Source: CAZXSK01 sp964642855 (GTDB lineage Bacteria; Planctomycetota; Phycisphaerae; SM23-33). Taken from it: a DNA stretch of 35,548 nucleotides. Below the pieces are notes generated by a model. The model ran no database searches. It saw only the letters and a program-made list of their open reading frames with translations, and was not told where the DNA came from. Below are positions 1-7,918 of the stretch, one piece after another. Location of the stretch: assembly GCA_964642855.1 (NCBI GenBank), contig CAZXSK010000043.1:1-35548 (forward strand), written 5' to 3'. Position 1 is the first letter of the stretch. Every line of letters begins with the position of its first letter. The translations under genes and the position numbers were made by a program.

Positions 1-233
1 GCATCGATCGCTCCGGGGTTCGACGAATCCGAGCGTGGCATTGTAGCAGGATCGTCCGTAGCGGACCAGACGGCTGCGCGGGGTGATACCTCCACACGTA
101 GCGAACCCGGTTTGGCGGGCGGGTCCTTGTCGCCGACCGGGCCGGCTGGTACAGTCCACCCCGGCCGGGCAACGGGCGCAGGGTCGCCTGTCGCGCAACG
201 GCGGCAGTCGGGCAGAGGGAGGAAAGGAACCAG

Positions 234-761
234 ATGATGATTCGCACGTTGATGTGTGCAGCCATGGTAGCCGTGCTGACTGCAGGTGTCCTGCCCCTAT
301 GGGGTCAGGCTGTCAGCCCGGCCGACACGTCCGACGGGTCTTCGGACGTTCAGCCGATCGGTTCGCAGGCCGAGGCGCCCGGTGGAGACGCCGGCTATCG
401 GACAGCCCCCCCACGCGGAGAACCCAAGTCGTGGAATGCGGAAGGCGGCCACGGGGGCATGCAGCCTGCCCGGGGAGGGTTCATTGCCGGTACGGCGCTG
501 GGTGTGCTGTTCGCGCTGGTGTGGATCGGCTCGTGCTGGCTGGGCCCGGCCATCGTTTCGCTCATCCTGGCCGGCGAGAAGGGCAGAAGCCCGGTCGCGT
601 GGCTGGGGCTGGGGTTGATCCCCGTCGTGGGATGGCTTACGACGATGTACCTTCTGGGCACGACCCGTCATATCACCCAACGGCTGGACGCGCTGGAACG
701 ACGGCTCTCCGAGACGGGGACTGCAGACGCAGGCCAGCAGCAGATCCCCCCCATGCCCTGA
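234..761 (+). CDS. Small exported membrane protein of unknown function
   Basis: The 175-residue product opens with a signal-peptide-like segment (MMIRTLMCAAMVAVLTAG, probable cleavage near residue 25). A Pro/Gly/Ser/Asp-rich low-complexity stretch follows (about 28-80), then two hydrophobic segments (about 84-110 and 120-142), and a short polar tail with a possible amphipathic helix (RLDALERRLSE). I recognise no family; the two closely spaced helices with a glycine-rich turn suggest a small inner-membrane protein with a disordered extracytoplasmic N-terminal part. AAAGGA at 223-228 serves either the ATG at 234 or the one at 237. The gene converges on the FAD oxidoreductase with only 13 bp between stop codons. 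The upstream 1-233 holds no gene I can support and should contain its promoter. Confidence 0.6.
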   Translation: MMIRTLMCAAMVAVLTAGVLPLWGQAVSPADTSDGSSDVQPIGSQAEAPGGDAGYRTAPPRGEPKSWNAEGGHGGMQPARGGFIAGTALGVLFALVWIGSCWLGPAIVSLILAGEKGRSPVAWLGLGLIPVVGWLTTMYLLGTTRHITQRLDALERRLSETGTADAGQQQIPPMP

Positions 762-774
762 TCGCTCAACCGGT

Positions 775-2052
775 TCAGCCTGCCGAGGTCAACGGGTGCA
801 GGTGGGGCAGGATCGCCCCATGCTCGGCCAGCAGGTTCCGCAGGTCGTCCAGGGGCACGTTGGCGATGTCCCGCCCGGTCCGCGCCGCCAGCGCAGCCGC
901 TGCCCCCGCAGCCTGCCCCGCAGCCATGCATGTCGATGCCACTCGGTAGGCTGAGTTCGCTTCGTGGTCGCCGCCGATGCACCGTCCGGCGACGATCAAT
1001 CGCTCGGCGCCTTCGGGCAGCATGGCGCCCAGCGGGATGGTGGGCACCGCGCCCGGGGCCACCGTGCGATATGTCAGGCCGTCGGTCTCGTGGATGTCGA
1101 TGGAGTAGTGGCTGTAGCAGATCGCGTCGTCCCACAGCCTGCCTGAAACGTAGTCTTCTTCGGTGATGAATGCCCGCCCATGGATGGTCACCGTCTCCCG
1201 GATGCCGCACTCGGTAGCCAGGAACGTCGCTCGCATACCCTCCAGCCCGGGCTGGGTTCGGAAGAACCGCAGCAGCCGGAGCAGCACGCGCCGTGCCTCG
1301 ACTTCCGCGTGTGTCTTGCTCTCACTGGTACTGCCGTCGATACCGGCCACGTGGATGCAGTTCCCGCCATGCCCATGCAGGATCGGCCCGACGCTCCCGC
1401 CATACCACCCCGTGTCGCTCTTGCACAGCCGACCGGCTGAGACTTCCGCGTCGAAGGCCTGCTGGATCGCGGACACGTCCAGCGCGTCGGCGTCGTATCC
1501 TTCCAGGCGGACAACGAGTGTGCCCGGCTGGCGGGTTTCGGGGCGGCGGACCTTCAGGCCCGCGAGGGTCACCACGTTGGCGTCGCCGGTGCAGTCGACC
1601 AGGGTTCGGGCGTGGATCTCCCGCAGGCCGGTCTTGGTCGCCAGCGTCAGCGACCAGCCGTCGGCGAGGGGCTGGGCGCTTGCGGGCATGGCGTGCAGCA
1701 GGAGAGTTGCCGGGGCTTCGAGCACCGCCCGGTCGGCCAGGGCTGCGTAGATCGCCCGGTCGATCGTCACGTGGCGGATGCCTCCCTTCCGGTCGGCCTT
1801 GAGTGCGTGGGCGGGGTCTTCGCCCGTCTCCCGCAGCGTATCGCGGACGAGTTCCCAGCCGATGCCGCCGATGATCTGCGTGTTGTACGAGCAGAAGCTC
1901 GCCGGGGCGTTGACCGCGGCGGTGATCATCGTCCCGCCGAGGATCCCTTCCTTCTCGACCAGCAGCGTTTCCGCCCCGGCCCGGCCTGCCTGAATGGCGG
2001 CGACGGGTCCGGCGGTTCCTCCCCCGATCACGACGACATCGAACGATTCCAT
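775..2052 (-). CDS. FAD-dependent oxidoreductase (FAD_oxidored family)
   Basis: Predicted 425-residue flavoprotein. The N-terminus carries the dinucleotide-binding Rossmann motif VVVIGGGTAGPVAAIQAG (residues 6-23), ending in an acidic residue after the second strand (LLVEKE), followed by GGTM, as in the FAD_oxidored (PF12831) group of planctomycete and other bacterial proteins. A second FAD-contacting segment, LVDCTGDANV, lies mid-protein, and the C-terminus has RLIVAGRCIGGDHEANSAYR, the usual ribose-binding GR/D region. Substrate unknown. The open frame extends about 79 codons further upstream, but the ATG at 2052 is preferred because AAGGAG lies just upstream of it and the Rossmann fold begins immediately after. 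There is no signal peptide from this start, so it should be cytoplasmic. It is divergent from the zinc-ribbon gene across a 255-bp gap. Confidence 0.85.
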   Translation of the reverse strand: MESFDVVVIGGGTAGPVAAIQAGRAGAETLLVEKEGILGGTMITAAVNAPASFCSYNTQIIGGIGWELVRDTLRETGEDPAHALKADRKGGIRHVTIDRAIYAALADRAVLEAPATLLLHAMPASAQPLADGWSLTLATKTGLREIHARTLVDCTGDANVVTLAGLKVRRPETRQPGTLVVRLEGYDADALDVSAIQQAFDAEVSAGRLCKSDTGWYGGSVGPILHGHGGNCIHVAGIDGSTSESKTHAEVEARRVLLRLLRFFRTQPGLEGMRATFLATECGIRETVTIHGRAFITEEDYVSGRLWDDAICYSHYSIDIHETDGLTYRTVAPGAVPTIPLGAMLPEGAERLIVAGRCIGGDHEANSAYRVASTCMAAGQAAGAAAALAARTGRDIANVPLDDLRNLLAEHGAILPHLHPLTSAG

Positions 2053-2307
2053 GCAGCGGATCTCCTTACGAGGCTTCTCTGCTTTCGCGACTGGCCCGGC
2101 AGAGGCCATTGTGGTCGTGACGTCCGCGGCGTGCAAGGAGACTCCCGGGAGAACTTCCGGGCTTGCAAAATGTCTGACGGCATGCTTGCGGGGGTTCCCG
2201 GACCGATGCGTGCGTGGTATTCTGTAAGCCAACCGGGTCGGGACACCGTCTAACCGGGCGTTGCGGAGCCCCGGGCCGGCCCACTTCAAGACTTCGAGGC
2301 AGGTGCG

Positions 2308-2754
2308 ATGCAGATCAAGTGCAGCAACGCAGAATGCAGCCAGACGCTGAAGATACCCGATGCCGCGGCAGGCAAGGCGGTTCGCTGTCCGGCCTGTGGG
2401 ACGATCACGGTAGCCGACGCGCCGATCGAAGGCGATCCGGGCGGGATCGACTTCGAATCTCTCGCCGGGCTGGAGGGGGGCAAACCGGTGGACACCCCGC
2501 CGGCCGTGCCGGGCGCGCCGCCGGAAGCGCCGACCTCCCCGTCAGCGGAGACCGTTCCGACGCCGATGCCCGACTGGGTGCGGGATTCGACGCGTCCTCA
2601 GACGCCCGATGCGTCGCATACTGGTTCGCCGGCGAGATGCGGTGTTTCAAGTTCTTCCGCGAGGCGCTGGGAGAGGCAGAAGCCGTCGAGTAGCGCAGCC
2701 CTGGGCTCGCCGGAGACGCCGACCGACTTGACGGCCACCTGGCCGGGGCGCTAG
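2308..2754 (+). CDS. Zinc-ribbon domain protein, possibly frameshifted at the 3' end
   Basis: The N-terminus is a compact zinc ribbon: Cys5 and Cys10 pair with Cys27 and Cys30 (CPACG), separated by about 16 residues with a beta-hairpin-like pattern. This arrangement is common at the start of small planctomycete proteins. Next comes a Pro/Ala/Glu-rich linker (residues 35-90). From about 2581 the annotated frame gives a Ser/Thr/Pro/Arg-rich tail with many A/T third positions. The +2 neighbouring frame instead reads a more natural stretch, CVAYWFAGEMRCFKFF, with G/C third positions, ending at the stop at 2691-2693. A one-base frameshift near 2580-2600, biological or from sequencing, would join the two. 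The 148-residue length is therefore provisional. Start ATG at 2308 has only a weak AGG-type ribosome site (GGCAGG). Function unknown. Confidence 0.6.
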   Translation: MQIKCSNAECSQTLKIPDAAAGKAVRCPACGTITVADAPIEGDPGGIDFESLAGLEGGKPVDTPPAVPGAPPEAPTSPSAETVPTPMPDWVRDSTRPQTPDASHTGSPARCGVSSSSARRWERQKPSSSAALGSPETPTDLTATWPGR

Positions 2755-2770
2755 TCTTCTGCAGAGAAGA
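2755..2770 (+). other. Inverted repeat in the short intergenic region before the aldo/keto reductase
   Basis: TCTTCT-gcag-AGAAGA directly follows the TAG of the zinc-ribbon gene. It is a perfect 6-bp stem with a 4-base loop but has no T-run behind it. It may be a weak attenuator, an mRNA 3' end or an operator half of the 51-bp spacer leading to the aldo/keto reductase; the sequence does not decide which. Confidence 0.35.
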
Positions 2771-2805
2771 TCCTGTACGAAACGTTCTGCGGAGGACAGC
2801 CAGCC

Positions 2806-3774
2806 ATGAAGAAAGTCACTCTCGGCAAGACCGGTGTGGACGTCAGCCCGCTGTGTCTGGGCACAATGTTGATGGGAACCAAAACCGACGAGGACACCTC
2901 GCGCGAGATCCTCGACCGGTTCATCGAACAAGGCGGTAACTTCCTGGACACCGCCAACTGCTACGCAGCCTGGCAGCCGGGCGCGTCGGGCGGAGAGAGC
3001 GAGAAACTCCTCGGCCGCTATTTCAAGGATCGCGGCAATCGCGACACGCTCTTTATCGCTACGAAAGTCGGCTTCGGTTACGACGGCGACGACCTCGGCG
3101 GCGCCGACCGCACGCTCGACGCGGATACCATCGTTCGCGAGTGCGACAAGAGCCTCCAGCGGATGGGCATCGACACCATCGACCTGTACTACGCCCACAA
3201 CGATGTCCGTGACTGTCCGCTGGATGAAACGCTTGAGGCGTTCGGCAAGCTCGTCGATGCCGGCAAGGTGCGATTCATCGGCTGCAGCAACTACAAGGCG
3301 TGGCGCCTCAGCGAAGCGCTGGCCGTCTCGGCCGCACGGCAGCTTCCACCCTATGTCTGCATCCAGCAGAAGCACACCTATGCCCGGCCGCACCCGGGGT
3401 TCGATGGCGAGCTCTGGCCGCCGGTCAACGACGACCTGCTTGACGCGTGCAGCCACTTCGGCATTCCGATCGTCGCCTATTCGCCGCTGATGAAGGGCGC
3501 CTACACCCGCGACGACAAATCCATTCCCAAGGGATTCGACTGGCCCGACACCGACGCCCGCATCGAGGTGCTGCGTCGCGTAGCTGCCGATCATCACGAC
3601 GCGTCACCCAACCAGATCGTGCTCGCCTGGATGATGCAGTCCAGGCCCATCGTGATTCCGCTGTTCTCGGTTAGCAGCATGCAGCAGTTGGAGGAGAACC
3701 TCGGCTCGCTGGACATCACCCTGTCCGACGAGCAGATGACCGCGCTGGACGAAGCCGGGATCCGGAGCGGCTGA
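2806..3774 (+). CDS. Aldo/keto reductase
   Basis: 322-residue NADPH-dependent oxidoreductase of the aldo/keto reductase superfamily, with a TIM-barrel fold and typical length. The catalytic tetrad is visible: Asp48 and Tyr53 (FLDTANCYA), Lys87 (FIATKVGF) and His131 (LYYAHND). The phosphate-binding end of the barrel is represented by GCSNYKAWR and, later, the ARIEVLRRVA / PNQIVLAWMMQ region that precedes the cofactor-binding C-terminal loops. The VDVSPLCLGTM start and general pattern match the bacterial YajO/GSP69-type group, which reduces aldehydes or opens oxidised sugars; the substrate cannot be read from the sequence. Start ATG at 2806 follows GCGGAGGACAG, a good ribosome-binding site. It is followed by a hairpin that may end the transcript. 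Confidence 0.92.
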   Translation: MKKVTLGKTGVDVSPLCLGTMLMGTKTDEDTSREILDRFIEQGGNFLDTANCYAAWQPGASGGESEKLLGRYFKDRGNRDTLFIATKVGFGYDGDDLGGADRTLDADTIVRECDKSLQRMGIDTIDLYYAHNDVRDCPLDETLEAFGKLVDAGKVRFIGCSNYKAWRLSEALAVSAARQLPPYVCIQQKHTYARPHPGFDGELWPPVNDDLLDACSHFGIPIVAYSPLMKGAYTRDDKSIPKGFDWPDTDARIEVLRRVAADHHDASPNQIVLAWMMQSRPIVIPLFSVSSMQQLEENLGSLDITLSDEQMTALDEAGIRSG

Positions 3775-3776
3775 AA

Positions 3777-3799
3777 CGGAAAGCCCTGCGACCTTTCCG
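3777..3799 (+). terminator. Hairpin after the aldo/keto reductase
   Basis: CGGAAAG (3777-3783) pairs perfectly with CTTTCCG (3793-3799) across a 9-base loop, starting 2 bases after the stop codon. The sequence that follows is mixed (gtgcaggaattcaattctt) rather than a clean U-run, so it is a candidate mRNA end rather than a classical intrinsic terminator. Confidence 0.4.
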
Positions 3800-4000
3800 G
3801 TGCAGGAATTCAATTCTTCCGGACGACTCGAAGCTCCTATGCGGCCGATGGGGGATTCCCCCACGCCCCATGCGACGCGGGAGGACTCCACACGCCTGAC
3901 CCCTTCCCATGGCCTCAGACAAGCAGTGGACCTAGCGTTCCCATGATGATCAATCGGCCGGAAGATCGGCCGCGAGTCAACGAGCAAAGCAGGAGTAACC

Positions 4001-4768
4001 ATGCTTCGCAAAACGAGTGAACTGATTGGATATTCGCTTCAAGCCACCGATGGCGAAATCGGGCAGGTCGACGACCTGTACTTCGATGACGAGTCGTGGC
4101 ACGTGAGATACTTCGTGATCAACGCCGGGGGTTACTTCACCGGGCGTAAGGTTCTGATTGCCCCGCAGGCCTTCGGCAAGCCCAACTGGGACGAAGGCGA
4201 GATCCCGGTGGAGCTCACTCGAGCCCAGATCGAAGAAAGCCCGAGCATCGAGAGCGATCGCCCGGTTTCTCGTCAGCATCAGGCGCTGCTGGCGGACTAC
4301 TTTAACTGGACGCCGTACTGGGCGCCCACGACAGGCCCGGGGGCTGAATGGATGAGAACCGCCACCGGCGCGAAGACCGCCACGGCCGACGAAGCCGACG
4401 ACGCTTCGGAACGATCGCTTGGAGACCCTCACCTCCGCAGTATCCGCGAGGTGGAAGGCTACACCATCCAGGCCAGCGACGGTGAGATCGGCCACGTGGA
4501 GGACTTCCTCGTGGGCGACAGCGCCTGGCCGGTGGTGTACATGGTCGTGGACACCCGCGACTGGCTGCCGGGCAAGAAGGTGCTGGTCTCCCCGGCCTGG
4601 GCAGAGCGGATCGACTGGACCGGCTCGCGCGTGAAGATCGACATGACGCGCGAAGAAATCAAGGCCGGGCCGGAGTTCGACTTCTCCCAGCCGGTCACAC
4701 GCGACTACGAGGTCCGGCTGCACGAATACTACGACCAACCGAAATATTGGGAAAATGGATCAACATAA
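4001..4768 (+). CDS. Tandem PRC-barrel domain protein
   Basis: 255-residue protein built from two PRC-barrel domains. The first covers about residues 3-85 (SELIGYSLQATDGEIGQVDD then WHVRYFVINAG and RKVLIAPQAF). The second covers about 145-225 (REVEGYTIQASDGEIGHVED, then WPVVYMVVDTRDW and KKVLVSPAW). Both keep the DGEIG(Q/H)V(D/E)D turn that is diagnostic of the family. Each repeat is followed by a short conserved segment predicting helix (LTRAQIEESP / MTREEIKAGP) and a Pro-Val-x-Arg motif. PRC barrels are small beta-barrels used in photosynthetic reaction centre H subunits, RimM and many stress-linked soluble proteins; this two-copy form is common near DUF1328 genes. No signal peptide. Start supported by AGGAG at 3991-3995. 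First gene of a probable three-gene unit with the DUF1328 and lipoprotein genes. Confidence 0.85.
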   Translation: MLRKTSELIGYSLQATDGEIGQVDDLYFDDESWHVRYFVINAGGYFTGRKVLIAPQAFGKPNWDEGEIPVELTRAQIEESPSIESDRPVSRQHQALLADYFNWTPYWAPTTGPGAEWMRTATGAKTATADEADDASERSLGDPHLRSIREVEGYTIQASDGEIGHVEDFLVGDSAWPVVYMVVDTRDWLPGKKVLVSPAWAERIDWTGSRVKIDMTREEIKAGPEFDFSQPVTRDYEVRLHEYYDQPKYWENGST

Positions 4769-4802
4769 GGGAGCCTTCAGGCTCGCCAGGAAAGGAGCAA
4801 CC

Positions 4803-4988
4803 ATGTCTACGCTACTGAAATGGGCACTTGCATTCCTCGTGATTGCCCTCATCGCAGCTGTATTCGGTTTCGGCGGAATTGCAGAAGCTGCCGTCGGAGT
4901 CGGTCAGGTACTGTTCTTCATTTTCCTGGCGGTGTTCCTGGTCCTGCTTGTTCTGGGCTTGGTCACCGGCCGGAAGCCTGCACCGTAA
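4803..4988 (+). CDS. DUF1328 family small membrane protein
   Basis: 61-residue, almost entirely hydrophobic protein: MSTLLKWALAFLVIALIAAV, then GFGGIAEAAVGVGQVLFFIF and a C-terminal helix with a basic end (TGRKPAP). The FGFGGIA turn between two transmembrane helices is the hallmark of DUF1328 (the YtjA family, usual length 50-60 residues). The open frame begins 16 codons earlier inside the preceding gene, but the ATG at 4803 has a strong AAGGAG site (GAAAGGAGCAACC) and gives the family-length protein. Function unknown; homologues are repeatedly found with envelope- or osmotic-stress genes, which fits the PRC-barrel gene 34 bp upstream and the lipoprotein 33 bp downstream. Confidence 0.88.
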   Translation: MSTLLKWALAFLVIALIAAVFGFGGIAEAAVGVGQVLFFIFLAVFLVLLVLGLVTGRKPAP

Positions 4989-5021
4989 CCTGAAGTCCAT
5001 GAATGCCGAAGGGAAGCTGGA

Positions 5022-5477
5022 ATGAACATTCGAGTCTTGCTCACGATTGCGCCTATCATACTGATGGTTGTGCTCGGCGGTGCGGGCTGCGACAGGGACG
5101 ACCAGCCCACTGCCGAGGACACCGAGAAAGAAGTGAAGGATACTGCCGTGACTGCGGGCGAATGGATGACCGAGAAAGCAAAACAAGCTGTTCAGGCATT
5201 GGAAGACGACATGTCGGACCTGTCCGACAGATACGGAGAGGTCCGGGATAACGCAGACCAACTACCCGCCGACGCCAAGGCGGAATGGGAGAAAACCAAG
5301 CTCACCATCGAGCAGAAGCTCGACGAGGCCCGCAAGGAGCAGATCGACCTTAAGCGGGCGTCGGAGAAGAACTGGGAACAGGCCAAGGCCGAAGCGGACG
5401 AAGCACTTCGCGACGCCCGGGAAGAAATGGCCCAGGCCGCCCGGTGGATTGCCGAGAAGACGGAACCCGATAGCTGA
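5022..5477 (+). CDS. Coiled-coil lipoprotein
   Basis: 151 residues. An N-terminal lipoprotein signal (hydrophobic stretch ending GGAGC, lipid-modified Cys at about residue 24) is followed by a highly charged, entirely helical region rich in Lys, Glu, Ala and Asp (about 35-148), with a heptad-like pattern typical of a long amphipathic coiled coil. Conserved WM/W positions (EWMTEKAK, ARWIAEKTE) resemble the short repeats of YtxH/LEA-like stress proteins, although I cannot assign a named family. Residue after the Cys is Asp, which in E. coli would retain the protein at the inner membrane; whether that rule holds here is unknown. Last gene of the PRC-barrel/DUF1328 unit and followed by an intrinsic terminator, consistent with one transcript for the three genes. 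Confidence 0.7.
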   Translation: MNIRVLLTIAPIILMVVLGGAGCDRDDQPTAEDTEKEVKDTAVTAGEWMTEKAKQAVQALEDDMSDLSDRYGEVRDNADQLPADAKAEWEKTKLTIEQKLDEARKEQIDLKRASEKNWEQAKAEADEALRDAREEMAQAARWIAEKTEPDS

Positions 5478-5528
5478 CAACGCCCCCAAGGCGCTTGAGA
5501 CTCCCGACCTCAAGCGAATGCCGTGCGA

Positions 5529-5563
5529 CGACAGCTCCGTTCACCGCGGGGCTGTCGCTCTTT
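5529..5563 (+). terminator. Intrinsic terminator after the PRC-barrel/DUF1328/lipoprotein unit
   Basis: A 12-bp stem (5529-5540 with 5546-5557; CGACAGC pairs with GCTGTCG, inner part includes G-U pairs) closes a 5-base TCACC loop and is followed by CTCTTTC. This is the clearest rho-independent terminator in the window. Confidence 0.7.
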
Positions 5564-5633
5564 CATCGTTCCTCCCCGATTCGCTCTCTATACTACCTGT
5601 GGAGACCCTGACGAAAGGTGGGTACGCCCGTAG

Positions 5634-7916
5634 ATGCTCTGGAAATGGCTGCCATGGAAACTGATCGCCCGACGGATCGCCAAGGCCCACGGGCTGCTCG
5701 ATCCGCTGGCCCTGCTGGCGAGGGTCGAACGCTTCGCCCAGCCATCGGAAGTCGCCGCGCCGATGGAGCTCATCCGCGCGGGGATCTCCTTCCACGCACG
5801 CGGGCTGATCAACACCAAGGTCATCCAGCAGAATCTCGACTGGGTCTGGCCGTACTGGGTCCAGCGACAGTTCGACCCGTCCGACGAATCCTTTGTCCCC
5901 CGGGCGTTCTCGATCACCCATGTCAACCTCACCCACCGCAACTGGACGGCCATCGGCCTGCCCGACTGCGACGCGCTGCCGATTGTCGATCCACGCGGGC
6001 TGGTGACGCCGATCTTCGACGGCTGGTCCATCGACGCCTGGATCCTGCCCGACGGAGGCGGAGACCTGCTGCCCTCCCGTGAACCCGATGCCAGCCAGAA
6101 GCTGTTGACCGACCGGAGGCCCTGGGCGGTGGAAACGCAGACCCGCGCCGACGGCGCGTCGCTGCAATCGCTCGCCGAAGTCACGATGGACGACGGCCGG
6201 CCGGTCTGCAACACGAACTTCCACGCCGATGCGGGCGGGGAAGGCTGGCTGGTCGTCTCCCTCAGGCCGTTCAACCCCGAGGGTATCAGCTTCATCGAGT
6301 CGGTCGAGCTTACCGGCCGGAAGACCTGGCTGGTTGATGACAAACGCCACGTCGAACTTTCCGAAGAGCCCGACCGCCACGTGACGTCCAACTACAGGCA
6401 TGGCGACGTGTTCATCGACCTGATCGCCCGCGACCCCTCGACCGAACGGACCTGCAAGGTCGGGCTGGCCACCGCCGCAGCCATGTACCGCATTCCCGCT
6501 TCGGGCAAGCGATCGGTGTCGGCGTCGGTAGACCTGCTGGCCGGCGAGAAACGCAGAGAGATCTTCCCGGCGGGAAGCCCGGCTACGTGGTCGAGTTCAC
6601 TCGACACAACCGCCCGGCTGGACGTCCCCGACCAGCGGTTCCGCTGCCTGTACGACCTCGCCGTGCGATCGATGATCCTGCACTCTCCCGACGACGTCTA
6701 CCCCGGGCCCTACACCTACAAACGCTTCTGGTTCCGCGACGCGGTGATCATTCTGCAGGCGATGCTCTGCGCGGGCATGGAAGGACGGGTCCGCCGCTCG
6801 ATCGGGCGATTTCTCAAGCGTCAGCATGTGACGGGCTACTTTCATTCCCAGCAGGGCGAGTGGGACTCCAACGGCCAGGTGCTCTGGCTGTTGGGGCGTC
6901 TGCGAAGCCTCACCCAACGCCCGATCGGGCCCGACTGGCGCAAACCCGTGGTCCGTGCCGTTCATTGGATCCATCGCAAGCGCACCGACGACGGAGACGC
7001 GCTGCACGCCGGTCTCCTGCCGGCCGGGTTCAGCGCCGAACACCTCGGCAACAACGATTACTACTACTGGGACGACCTCTGGAGCGTCGCGGGCCTGCGA
7101 GAGGCAGCCGGACTGCTGGAGGAATTCGACGAACCCGACGAAGCCGACTTCGCCCGCAACGAAGCCCGGTCGCTGAACGACGCCATCGACCGCAGCCTGG
7201 TCCGCTCGCAGAGCATCCGGGGCCGGAAGGGAATCCCCGCCTCACCGTACCGTCGCATGGACGCCGGGGCGGTCGGCTCACTGGTAGCCGGTTATCCGCT
7301 GGCACTGTGGGAACCCGACGACGACAGGCTTCTCGATGCGGCGGAGTTCCTGTGTCAAAGCTGCCTGGTCGACGATGCGTTCTTCCAGGACATGATCCAC
7401 TCGGGCCTGAATGCCTACCTCACGCTGCACCTTGCGCAGGTGCTGCTCCGCGCGGGCGACGGGCGATACCTCACGCTCCTGCAGGCCGTGGCGGACCTCG
7501 CTTCTTCGACGGGTCAGTGGCCCGAGGCGATCCATCCCCGCACCGGCGGGGGGTGCATGGGCGACGGACACCACGTGTGGGCGTCAGCTGAATGGGTGAT
7601 GATGATCCGCCACCTGTTCGTGCGGGAGGAACCGGGGCGCCTGGTTCTTGTCAGCGGACTGCCGGAGCAATGGCTGGCAGGCGGGCAGACCGTACGGTTC
7701 GGCCCCACGCCGACGCCCTGGGGAGCGATCTCGGTCTCGGCCCGTCGCGACGGCGATCAGTTGCGCGTGCAGTGGGACGCGGACTGGTTCGGCGATCCGC
7801 CGACGATGGAAGTTGCCCCGCCGGGAATGCAGAAACATACGGTCGATGCATCGGCAGGCGGCGCGAAGATTGACACCAACCGGATGCCGGTCGGCCAGGC
7901 CGGAAGGGATCTGTAA
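5634..7916 (+). CDS. Six-hairpin glycosidase-like protein (putative glycogen-debranching/amylo-1,6-glucosidase type)
   Basis: 760-residue protein without a signal peptide. The N-terminal half is beta-rich and carries no catalytic motif I can name. The second half (about residues 330-650) has the pattern of an (alpha/alpha)6 six-hairpin glycosidase: YTYKRFWFRDAVIILQAML around Asp369, QQGEWDSNGQVLWLLGRL, NDYYYWDDLWSVAGLREAA, and a late GGGCMGDGHHVWASAEWVMM, each marking a helix hairpin facing the pocket. This architecture is shared by GH15, GH63, GH133-type debranching domains and trehalases. The short C-terminal beta region (about 680-740) would be the usual cap. Substrate is unknown, but a GT4 glycosyltransferase starts 2 bases after the stop, so an intracellular glycan or glycoside is likely. 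Start ATG at 5634 follows AAAGGTGG. Confidence 0.7.
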   Translation: MLWKWLPWKLIARRIAKAHGLLDPLALLARVERFAQPSEVAAPMELIRAGISFHARGLINTKVIQQNLDWVWPYWVQRQFDPSDESFVPRAFSITHVNLTHRNWTAIGLPDCDALPIVDPRGLVTPIFDGWSIDAWILPDGGGDLLPSREPDASQKLLTDRRPWAVETQTRADGASLQSLAEVTMDDGRPVCNTNFHADAGGEGWLVVSLRPFNPEGISFIESVELTGRKTWLVDDKRHVELSEEPDRHVTSNYRHGDVFIDLIARDPSTERTCKVGLATAAAMYRIPASGKRSVSASVDLLAGEKRREIFPAGSPATWSSSLDTTARLDVPDQRFRCLYDLAVRSMILHSPDDVYPGPYTYKRFWFRDAVIILQAMLCAGMEGRVRRSIGRFLKRQHVTGYFHSQQGEWDSNGQVLWLLGRLRSLTQRPIGPDWRKPVVRAVHWIHRKRTDDGDALHAGLLPAGFSAEHLGNNDYYYWDDLWSVAGLREAAGLLEEFDEPDEADFARNEARSLNDAIDRSLVRSQSIRGRKGIPASPYRRMDAGAVGSLVAGYPLALWEPDDDRLLDAAEFLCQSCLVDDAFFQDMIHSGLNAYLTLHLAQVLLRAGDGRYLTLLQAVADLASSTGQWPEAIHPRTGGGCMGDGHHVWASAEWVMMIRHLFVREEPGRLVLVSGLPEQWLAGGQTVRFGPTPTPWGAISVSARRDGDQLRVQWDADWFGDPPTMEVAPPGMQKHTVDASAGGAKIDTNRMPVGQAGRDL

Positions 7917-7918
7917 CC

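Noticed and set aside
15..36. GGGGTTCGACGAATCC, which looks like a tRNA T-arm
   Set aside because: The stem and loop lengths are wrong, there is no matching acceptor or anticodon stem nearby, and no CCA end.
83..949. 288-codon plus-strand open frame overlapping the small membrane protein and the end of the FAD oxidoreductase
   Set aside because: Arg/Gly-rich translation, no ribosome site, and overlap with two better-supported genes.
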